Positions 1-4,990 of a stretch of DNA of 5,916 nucleotides are shown piece by piece (position 1 is the first letter of the stretch; the number at the start of each line of letters is the position of its first letter). Source of the stretch: Nitrospinota bacterium (GTDB lineage Bacteria > UBA8248 > JACPRG01); assembly GCA_030740135.1 (NCBI GenBank), contig JASLXW010000036.1:2072-7987 (forward strand), given 5' to 3'. The position numbers were made by a program, and so were the translations under genes. The notes below the pieces were generated by a model, which was not told where the DNA came from, ran no database searches, and worked only from the letters and a program-made list of their open reading frames with translations.

Positions 1-2
1 GC

Positions 3-64
3 CACCTGGTTGACGCGGCGGACCTGACCCCAGCTACTCGGGTCAGTACGTCGTCGCAGTCCCG
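3..64 (+). pseudogene. Upstream coding remnant of the GrdC-like gene, apparently frameshifted
   Basis: Frame 3 from position 3 reads HLVDAADLT, which resembles the helix before the conserved strand in GrdC proteins as I remember them (AH-x-LV-x-AA-x-L). Frame 2 then reads PSYSGQYVVAV from position 29 and continues into the downstream ORF. One extra C in the CCCC run at 28-31 would join the two frames and give a segment of the length I recall for the family. Frame 2 alone has a TGA at 11-13. This is either a real inactivating one-base deletion or a homopolymer error in the sequence. The family comparison is from memory and the stretch is short. Confidence 0.5.
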
Positions 65-643
65 ATGGTCCGTAAGCATGCGATTGTGACCGCCCCCGAT
101 CTGACCGTCGATGCGGCTGAGCCGATCCTGGAGGATGTCCTGGCCGGCTTTGCCGCATGGGTGTCGGCGGACGGAGAAGGCCCCCGGATCCGATTGGATG
201 GAACGGGCCTCCACCGGATCGGCGCCGGAAACGCCCAACAGGCCATTCTCGAATCCCTCGTGGCCGAGCCCCTCGGACGGCTCGGCCTGCGCATCGCAGA
301 CGTCCCCGTGTACGCGACCGAGCTCCACAATCCCGAGATCACCGTCCCCGCCGGCGGCGGCGACGTTCCCCGGACGAACTACAGGTTCATCGCGGCGCTG
401 GCCGCCCTTCGCGGGGAGATCGACCGCTCGGAGATCGACCGCTTCGCCGACGACCACGGGCTCCCGGGGTTCTCCCCCTCGCAAGGGCACATCGCCTCCG
501 CCGTGCCGGCCCTCCCTCACGTCCTTCGCCGGTTCCGGGAGGACGGCCTGGACCGGGCGTTCTTTCTCGCGAAGGGGAGCCTCTTTCTCGGCCGGATGAC
601 CCAGCTCTCAGACGGGGTTTCTTTCCTGCTCGACGCCGGTTGA
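65..643 (+). CDS. GrdC-like protein (glycine/sarcosine/betaine reductase component C, beta-subunit type), C-terminal part
   Basis: This is the C-terminal part of a thiolase/FabH-fold protein of the GrdC type. In the classical complex, GrdC with the PlsX-like GrdD converts the selenoenzyme-bound carboxymethyl group to acetyl phosphate. Family-like stretches, counted from Met65, are PILEDVLAGF (20-29), ELHNPEITVPAGGGDVPRTNY (86-106), GLPGFSPSQGHIAS (132-145) and the terminal KGSLFLGRMTQLSDGVSFLL (170-189). His142 in QGHIAS is a plausible thiolase-type catalytic His. ATG65 is only the first in-frame start after a stop at 11-13: it lies inside the domain and no good ribosome-binding site precedes it, so it is probably not the real start. 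Known GrdC proteins are about 500 residues, so the catalytic Cys half is absent or beyond the left edge. No GrdA, GrdB or GrdD is visible, so a role in glycine reduction is not shown. Family confident; function uncertain. Confidence 0.8.
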   Translation: MVRKHAIVTAPDLTVDAAEPILEDVLAGFAAWVSADGEGPRIRLDGTGLHRIGAGNAQQAILESLVAEPLGRLGLRIADVPVYATELHNPEITVPAGGGDVPRTNYRFIAALAALRGEIDRSEIDRFADDHGLPGFSPSQGHIASAVPALPHVLRRFREDGLDRAFFLAKGSLFLGRMTQLSDGVSFLLDAG

Positions 644-744
644 GGGCCGATTTGGGGGACGCGCAACCGAAGGGGCGGCCCGCCGGAATGACACGTCAAC
701 GACAAACTGCTACCAGCGACAAGCGTTGAGCGAAGAAACAGCTC

Positions 745-753
745 GGGGGGAAG
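745..753 (+). promoter_or_regulatory. Ribosome-binding site deciding the Rieske start
   Basis: The sequence GGGGGGAAG lies 5 nt before GTG759 (8 nt counted from the end of the G run). It favours GTG759 over the in-frame TTG at 726, which would place this site inside the gene. Confidence 0.6.
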
Positions 754-758
754 TAAAC

Positions 759-1124
759 GTGACGGAGTTGTATGTCGGAAACGTGGAGGAGTTCGAAGAG
801 GGCGGGTGCAAGATCATCGGCCGGGGGGACATCGAGATCGGCGTGTTCCGGGTCGGGGAGGATTTTTACGCCTACCGAAATCTTTGCCCCCACCAAGGCG
901 GCCCGGTCTGCCAGGCGCGGATCCTGGGCAAGGTGGAACAGAACCTGGCCGAGGACAAGACGAGCCGGGGGCTGAGGTTCTCGGACGACCACATCCACAT
1001 CATCTGCCCCTGGCACGGTTATGAGTTCGATCTCCAAACCGGGGTTCACCCGGGGGACCATCGCGTCCGCCTGGCCGGTTATCCGATCGAACGCCGCGGG
1101 AATGAAATCTACGTCGTCGTGTGA
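759..1124 (+). CDS. Small Rieske [2Fe-2S] protein
   Basis: This is a 121-residue single-domain Rieske protein, probably a soluble electron-transfer component or ferredoxin-like partner; there is no signal peptide or membrane segment. The cluster ligands are C43-P-H45 and C83-P-W-H86, in the classic CxH and CxxH boxes; the second box continues G-Y-E-F-D. The region between the boxes is 37 residues, longer than the roughly 15-20 usual in Rieske ferredoxins, and holds an extra Cys51. I chose GTG759 because GGGGGGAAG at 745-753 sits just upstream; a TTG at 726 in the same frame would add 11 residues without a comparable site. It follows the GrdC-like gene by 115 nt and precedes the amidohydrolase by 37 nt. 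No oxygenase alpha subunit lies in the window, so its redox partner is unknown. NirD-like or dioxygenase-ferredoxin roles are both possible. Confidence 0.9.
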   Translation: MTELYVGNVEEFEEGGCKIIGRGDIEIGVFRVGEDFYAYRNLCPHQGGPVCQARILGKVEQNLAEDKTSRGLRFSDDHIHIICPWHGYEFDLQTGVHPGDHRVRLAGYPIERRGNEIYVVV

Positions 1125-1139
1125 CGCGCTCCCCGCGCG
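1125..1139 (+). repeat. Short GC-rich inverted repeat after the Rieske stop
   Basis: Immediately after the TGA, CGCGC (1125-1129) can pair with GCGCG (1135-1139) around a TCCCC loop. There is no T-tract, so it is not a convincing terminator. The G10 run that follows could also pair with the CCCC in the loop, which might affect access to the amidohydrolase ribosome-binding site. This is weak because short GC repeats are common in such a GC-rich sequence. Confidence 0.4.
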
Positions 1140-1144
1140 GAGGC

Positions 1145-1154
1145 GGGGGGGGGG
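1145..1154 (+). promoter_or_regulatory. G10 homopolymer acting as ribosome-binding region of the amidohydrolase
   Basis: Ten consecutive G residues end 7 nt before ATG1162, where the Shine-Dalgarno sequence should be. An ATG at 1155 touches the end of the run and opens a 4-codon ORF (Met-Thr-Asp-Glu-stop, 1155-1169) in another frame, overlapping the true start codon. A run of this length is prone to slippage, and to sequencing error. Confidence 0.5.
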
Positions 1155-1161
1155 ATGACAG

Positions 1162-2409
1162 ATGAGTGATGTTCAGACGGAGCAGGTGGCGGAAAAAATC
1201 CGTGAGCTGGAGCGAATCGGCGATCAGACGGACACGCGAGAGATCCTGGCCCTGGCGACCAAGCAGGCCATCGATAGGAAATACGAAGACCACGTCATCG
1301 TGGACACCGACTGCCACCACATGGAGACGGCGTCCTGGAAGGAGATCCTCGAATACGTTGAAGACCCCGTTATCCGCCAACAGGCCCTGGACTACCAGGC
1401 CCGGGTCACGTCTCCGCATTACGGGTTGATCGATCCCCTCGCCTACCACCAGGACGCGGGCGGACGCATCCGCCACCAGCGCCACCAAGGCTGGCGCGAG
1501 TCCGGCGAAGACGCGGACGTTCATCGCGACATCATCCAGATCCGTCGGTCGCTGGAGTGCCTCGGGATCGACTATTCGGTGCTCTTTCCGACGAGGATAC
1601 TGGCCCTGGGGATGAACCCGCAGATCGAGATGGAAGTCCTGATGGGCCGGGCCTACAACCACTGGATGGTCAATGAGGTGCTGCCGGGCGACGACCGGAT
1701 CAAGTCGCTCCTCTATCTGCCGTTCAGCGCGCCGGACGCGGCGCTGCGCACGATCGAGGAGTTCTCCGACAAACCCGGCGTGATCGGCTTCCTGGTCACG
1801 AGCGTCCGGAACCTTCCGGTTCACGACGACCGGTACATGAAGATTTACGCGGCCCTCGAGGAGCGCGGGCTTCCCCTCGCCTTCCACGGCGGTTACTCCT
1901 GGCACGACCCGAGCATGGCCCAATCCGACCGGTTCATCGGGGTGCACGCCATGGGCATCGTGTTCTGGCCCATGGTCCACCTGATCAACTGGGTGGTCCA
2001 CGGAATCCCGGAACGGTTTCCGAACCTCGACGTCATCTGGATCGAGGGCGGTCTGGCCTGGGCGATCTTCCTCCTGGAGCGCCTCGACGGCGAGTACATG
2101 AAGCGCATCTCCGAGGCGCCGCTGCTGAAAAAGAAGCCGAGCGAGTACATCCGGGAGATGTATTTCACCACCCAGCCCCTCGAGATGGATAATCTCAAGG
2201 CGCTGGAGTTGAACTTCGAGATGCTCAACGCCGAGACGAAGGTCCTTTACGCCTCGGACTGGCCGCACTGGGATTTCGACCTGCCCAGCACGATATTCGA
2301 CCTGCCGTTCCTCAGCGATCAGGCCAGACGGAATATCCTGGGCGAGACCGAGATGAAGCTGTTTAAGCTGAAGAAACCGCGCAGGAAGACCCTTCCCGCC
2401 AACGATTAA
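1162..2409 (+). CDS. Amidohydrolase-2 family metallohydrolase/decarboxylase
   Basis: This is a 415-residue TIM-barrel protein of the amidohydrolase-2 (PF04909-type) family, which includes hydrolases and non-oxidative decarboxylases such as ACMSD and gamma-resorcylate decarboxylase. The first-strand metal box is VDTDCHH (D50-x-H52, a variant of the family's HxH). Later landmarks are FHGG with H242, the family stretch RFPNLDVIWIEGGLAW (285-300, with E295), and SDWPHWDFD (365-373) with D366 as the likely last-strand metal and catalytic Asp. About 45 residues of mostly helical sequence precede the barrel. Residues 95-125 are His- and Arg-rich (YHQDAGGRIRHQRHQGW) and probably form a loop over the active site. 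ATG1162 follows the G10 tract at normal spacing. It is cytoplasmic, with no signal peptide. Reaction and substrate are not determinable; the context with Rieske and NicX-like genes makes a step in ring catabolism plausible. Family assignment is firm. Confidence 0.93.
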   Translation: MSDVQTEQVAEKIRELERIGDQTDTREILALATKQAIDRKYEDHVIVDTDCHHMETASWKEILEYVEDPVIRQQALDYQARVTSPHYGLIDPLAYHQDAGGRIRHQRHQGWRESGEDADVHRDIIQIRRSLECLGIDYSVLFPTRILALGMNPQIEMEVLMGRAYNHWMVNEVLPGDDRIKSLLYLPFSAPDAALRTIEEFSDKPGVIGFLVTSVRNLPVHDDRYMKIYAALEERGLPLAFHGGYSWHDPSMAQSDRFIGVHAMGIVFWPMVHLINWVVHGIPERFPNLDVIWIEGGLAWAIFLLERLDGEYMKRISEAPLLKKKPSEYIREMYFTTQPLEMDNLKALELNFEMLNAETKVLYASDWPHWDFDLPSTIFDLPFLSDQARRNILGETEMKLFKLKKPRRKTLPAND

Positions 2410-2411
2410 GA

Positions 2412-2425
2412 GGCGTTCGAACGCC
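2412..2425 (+). repeat. 14-bp perfect palindrome (first of a pair)
   Basis: GGCGTTCGAACGCC reads the same on both strands and begins 2 nt after the amidohydrolase stop. It could form a short hairpin in RNA or serve as a dimeric-protein operator. No T-tract follows, so it is not a standard intrinsic terminator. Confidence 0.55.
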
Positions 2426-2437
2426 GGCGGTCCGCGC

Positions 2438-2451
2438 GCCGCCCGGGCGGC
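2438..2451 (+). repeat. 14-bp perfect palindrome (second of a pair)
   Basis: GCCGCCCGGGCGGC is a second self-complementary 14-mer, 12 nt after the first, in the same 134-nt gap. It differs in sequence from the first, so the two are not copies of one operator. A hairpin here could halt exonucleases or weaken read-through between the amidohydrolase and the first M29/NicX-like gene. Purely GC palindromes arise easily at this base composition. Confidence 0.45.
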
Positions 2452-2510
2452 CTGAGCACAAAGGTCGAGGGCGGTGGGTCCGGGTGAAAGGGTCATTGCC
2501 GGGGAGAGGG

Positions 2511-2546
2511 GGGAGAACGCGATGTAAGAGAGGGAGAAACGAGATG
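2511..2546 (+). promoter_or_regulatory. Duplicated ribosome-binding-site/start module, the first copy closed at once by a stop
   Basis: GGGAGAACGCGATG (2511-2524) and GGGAGAAACGAGATG (2532-2546) are near-copies in tandem, each a Shine-Dalgarno sequence with an ATG at proper spacing. The first ATG is followed directly by TAA (2525-2527), giving a start-stop minimal ORF. The second opens the M29/NicX-like gene and is the start I chose. The first could load ribosomes that then reinitiate 17 nt downstream, or could reduce expression. Confidence 0.5.
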
Positions 2547-3548
2547 CGGGGAATGGAGATCGTCAAAAGTGTCAAATACATCATCGAGAAATGCACTGCG
2601 GTCAAAGAGGGGGAAAACGCGCTCCTGGTGACCGACACGGCCTTTGACCAGCGCATCACCGAGTCTTTCGCCATGTTGCTCAGCGAGCGGGGCGCCCAGG
2701 TCGCGATTGTCAGCTTTCAGCCCGACCGGCTTCCCAATGACGAGCCGCCTCCGATGGTCGGCAGCGCCATGTCCACCTCGGACGTCATTTTCGAGTTGAC
2801 GTCTCAATGGATTGGGATGACGGAGGCCAGGCGCGAGGCATGCGGAAAAGGGGCCCGCTACCTCACCATGGCGGAGGTGAGCCTGGAGATGTTCCTGGAT
2901 GGGGGGTGCGCCGCCGTGGATTTCCTCGCCGTGGCGCCCTACGTGGAACGGATCACCGAAAAATTCACCCGGGCGAAGAAGGTGCGCGTGACGTCCAAGG
3001 CGGGGACCGACTTGACCGCGGACATCACGGGGCGCAAGGGACGCGGAGTGACGGGGACCGCCACCGAACCCGGCAGTTATTCCCCGAATCCGGATGTCGA
3101 GGCCGGATCCAGCCCGGTCGAAGGTTCCGCGGAAGGGGTGATCGTCGTCGATGGCCTGATCAACCTGATCGGACTCGGACGCGTAACGGCTCCATTCGAA
3201 GTCATCGTTCAAGGTGGGCGTTTGACGGAGATCCGCGGAGAGGGGGAATCGGAGGTCTTCGCAAGCGGCTTGAGGAACGTCCTCGAAGCCAAAGGCGATC
3301 CGAACATTTACAACTTCGCCGAGTTGTCAATCGGCCTGAACCCGAATTCCCGCTTCGGCGACATCTCCATTGAGACAGAATCAACCATCGGAACCGCCCA
3401 CTTCGGCATGGGAGACAGCACCGGTTACGGCGGGACCGTCAAGGCCAATGGACACTTCGATTGCATCTTCAGGGATGTCTCGTTCTACCTGGATGACGAG
3501 CCGATCCTGGAGGAGGGAAAACTGGTGGTCCCCTTCTACGGGGACTGA
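2544..3548 (+). CDS. M29 aminopeptidase/NicX-like metalloprotein, paralog 1
   Basis: This 334-residue protein belongs to the superfamily that holds the M29 (aminopeptidase T/AmpS) peptidases and the NicX-type 2,5-dihydroxypyridine dioxygenases. Landmarks are LLVTDTAFD (27-35), DEPPPMVGSAM (66-76), AGTDLTADITGRKGR (153-167), VEAGSSPVEGSAEG (185-198, with E186 and E193), NFAELSIGLNP (257-267, E260), GTAHFGMGD (283-291, H286), GYGG (Y295) and NGHFD (H304, D306). Their order, and the H-x-D pair near the C-terminus, match the metal ligands of M29 enzymes. The protein is shorter than typical M29 peptidases (about 400-410 residues) and close to NicX (about 350). ATG2544 has AGGGAG 7 nt upstream; an in-frame GTG at 2484 would add 20 atypical basic residues. 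It appears cytoplasmic. Peptidase versus ring-cleaving dioxygenase is not resolved here. Confidence 0.88.
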   Translation: MRGMEIVKSVKYIIEKCTAVKEGENALLVTDTAFDQRITESFAMLLSERGAQVAIVSFQPDRLPNDEPPPMVGSAMSTSDVIFELTSQWIGMTEARREACGKGARYLTMAEVSLEMFLDGGCAAVDFLAVAPYVERITEKFTRAKKVRVTSKAGTDLTADITGRKGRGVTGTATEPGSYSPNPDVEAGSSPVEGSAEGVIVVDGLINLIGLGRVTAPFEVIVQGGRLTEIRGEGESEVFASGLRNVLEAKGDPNIYNFAELSIGLNPNSRFGDISIETESTIGTAHFGMGDSTGYGGTVKANGHFDCIFRDVSFYLDDEPILEEGKLVVPFYGD

Positions 3549-3591
3549 GGCATATGCACGCTTGACCGTCGCCCGACCTGGAGAATACGCT

Positions 3592-3927
3592 ATGGATGAG
3601 CCCGCGGCTTTCGCCGGCCGCATCGACGACCTGCCGGAGGTTCGCATCTCCGACCACTCGACCAAGCGGCTGGTCGTGGGGAAAAACCTCCTGGGCTGCA
3701 TCTTCCGGCACCGGAAAGGCGTGCGGTTTGCGCCCCATTCCCATCCCCACGAGCAACTAACGTACGTCTTGGAGGGTTCGCACCGCATGCGCGTCGGCGG
3801 AAAAGAAAGAATCCTCAAGACGGGAGAGCTCGCCTACGTCCCGCCGGACGTGGAGCACGAGGTGGAAATGCTGGAAGACAACCTCTTGCTCGAAGTTTAT
3901 TCGCCAATCCGAGAGGATTTCCTGTAG
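3592..3927 (+). CDS. Single-domain cupin (KdgF-like type)
   Basis: This is a 111-residue small beta-barrel protein of the cupin-2 type. Motif 1 reads PHSHPHEQLTYVLEG (48-62): H49 and H51 are likely metal ligands, with Q55 (or E54) where Glu is usual. Motif 2 reads GELAYVPPDVEHEVE (78-92), with H89 as the last ligand. The C-terminal SPIREDFL is typical of this cupin group. ATG3592 has GGAG at 3580-3583; the open frame extends much further upstream, but only as overlap with paralog 1, and the protein from ATG3592 has the expected cupin length. It lies 43 nt after paralog 1 and 13 nt before paralog 2, so it is probably cotranslated with them. Small cupins of this kind act as isomerases, lyases, dioxygenases or ligand sensors; the actual reaction is unknown. 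Confidence 0.9.
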   Translation: MDEPAAFAGRIDDLPEVRISDHSTKRLVVGKNLLGCIFRHRKGVRFAPHSHPHEQLTYVLEGSHRMRVGGKERILKTGELAYVPPDVEHEVEMLEDNLLLEVYSPIREDFL

Positions 3928-3940
3928 AAAGGCGGAAGGC

Positions 3941-4990
3941 ATGTCAGCGAGCGCTCCGAAACGATCCTTCGCCAAGTCCGACTGGGCCCCCCAAGTGGCC
4001 CGCATCTTGGATCAGTGCGCCGGCCTGAAGGAAGGCGAACAGGTGCTCATCGTGACCGACACGGCGTTCGAGATGGAAGTGGTGGAAACATTCGCTTCGC
4101 TGGCGTCCGAGAGGGGAGCCGAAGTGGTTATCTCTCACATGCCGCCCCGGAAGATTCCCGGCGCCGAGCCGCCCCCGACCGTCGCCTCCGCCATGTTGGG
4201 AGCGGACCTCATCCTCGAGCTCACATCGATGTGGATCGGGAGCTCCCAGGCCCGGGTCAAGGCCTGCGAGGCGGACGGTCGATACCTGATGATGCCGGAG
4301 CTTTACTCCTCCCTTCTGCACCGGGGAGGACCCGTAGACGTCGACTTCGAGCGCATCGCGCCGGTCGCGGAGGATATCCGCGACCGTTTCACCCGGGCCA
4401 AAGAGGTCGTTCTTCGCGCCCGCGGCGGAACCGATCTGAAGGCCGGCTTGGAGGGCCGGAAAGGTCGGGCCCTGAGCGGGAACGCGAAATCGCCGGGAAC
4501 CTTTTCCGCCCCGCCCATCATCGAAGCCGGTTCAGGTCCCGTCGAGGGAACGACCGAGGGCGTCCTGGTGATCGACGGCGTGATCCCTCTGGTGGGCATC
4601 GGGCAGGTTCGCTCGCCCATCCGGGTGGAAATCCGCGAAGGCAAAGCCCGGTCGTTTTCCGCTCCTTCGGGGGACGACTCGTTCGCCCGCCGGCTTGAAG
4701 ACCTCCTGGCCGGTTACGACGATCCCAACGTCTATGAAGTGGCGGAGATCGCCCTGGGCCTGAATCCCCGCTCACGAATGGGGGACAACGCCGTGGACGC
4801 CGAGGCCAAGCTGGGCACCGCGCATGTGGCCTTCGGCGACAACCGGGGATATGGAGGCGTCAACGCCGCCAAATGCCATATCGACTGCGTCATCCGCGAC
4901 GTTTCTCTTTGGCTCGACGGGGAGGCCATCATGGAAAACGGGAAACTGCTTGCGGGGGAAATTCAAGAATCGGGTGGAGGAATCACGTGA
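3941..4990 (+). CDS. M29 aminopeptidase/NicX-like metalloprotein, paralog 2
   Basis: This 349-residue protein is closely related to the gene at 2544; by eye about half of the residues agree along the whole length, for example VTDTAFE (38-44), AEPPPTVASAM (75-85), FTRAKEV, GGTDLKAGLEGRKGR (162-176) and IEAGSGPVEGTTEG (194-207). Candidate metal ligands are E195/E202, E269 (EVAEIALGLNP), H295 (GTAHVAFGD), H313 and D315 (CHIDC), with Y304 in GYGG kept. Nucleotide similarity is scattered, so the duplication is not recent. ATG3941 is preceded by AGGCGG (3930-3935). It starts 13 nt after the cupin and overlaps the next gene by 4 nt, implying translational coupling. Its N-terminus is about 12 residues longer than that of paralog 1 and shows no signal peptide. 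The activity is open in the same way: peptidase or NicX-like oxygenase. Confidence 0.88.
   Translation: MSASAPKRSFAKSDWAPQVARILDQCAGLKEGEQVLIVTDTAFEMEVVETFASLASERGAEVVISHMPPRKIPGAEPPPTVASAMLGADLILELTSMWIGSSQARVKACEADGRYLMMPELYSSLLHRGGPVDVDFERIAPVAEDIRDRFTRAKEVVLRARGGTDLKAGLEGRKGRALSGNAKSPGTFSAPPIIEAGSGPVEGTTEGVLVIDGVIPLVGIGQVRSPIRVEIREGKARSFSAPSGDDSFARRLEDLLAGYDDPNVYEVAEIALGLNPRSRMGDNAVDAEAKLGTAHVAFGDNRGYGGVNAAKCHIDCVIRDVSLWLDGEAIMENGKLLAGEIQESGGGIT
4976..4980 (+). promoter_or_regulatory. Ribosome-binding site of paralog 3
   Basis: GGAGG lies 6 nt before GTG4987, inside the end of paralog 2. It supports the GTG start that overlaps the TGA of paralog 2 in the tetranucleotide GTGA. Confidence 0.65.

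Noticed and set aside
157..729. 190-codon plus-strand frame overlapping the GrdC-like gene
   Set aside because: Its product is an Arg/Pro-rich low-complexity sequence typical of an alternative frame in GC-rich DNA, whereas the other frame shows GrdC motifs.
726..758. TTG726 as the start of the Rieske gene
   Set aside because: It lacks a good ribosome-binding site, and the strong G-rich site at 745-753 points to GTG759.
644..758. Possible promoter in the 115-nt gap before the Rieske gene
   Set aside because: I looked for -35/-10 pairs and saw no convincing set; the T-rich parts are too short and the spacing is wrong.
1000..2496. 498-codon open frame on the minus strand opposite the amidohydrolase
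   Set aside because: The plus strand encodes clear amidohydrolase motifs over the same bases. The antisense product has no recognisable motif and has the composition expected of a GC-rich shadow frame.
2484..2543. GTG2484 as the start of paralog 1
   Set aside because: The added 20 residues are Arg/Gly-rich and unlike the family N-terminus, and ATG2544 has a better-placed Shine-Dalgarno sequence.
2493..3212. 239-codon open frame on the minus strand opposite paralog 1
   Set aside because: It lies fully opposite a gene with conserved M29/NicX-type motifs, and its product is rich in His, Arg and Gly, as shadow frames usually are here.
3554..3565. Three-codon micro-ORF (Met-His-Ala-stop) between paralog 1 and the cupin
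   Set aside because: The only Shine-Dalgarno-like bases are too close to the ATG, and such short frames are expected by chance; not reported as a regulatory element.
3370..3591. Long N-terminal extension of the cupin frame into paralog 1
   Set aside because: This part is the alternative frame of the paralog 1 C-terminus. The cupin is complete from ATG3592 with a ribosome-binding site.
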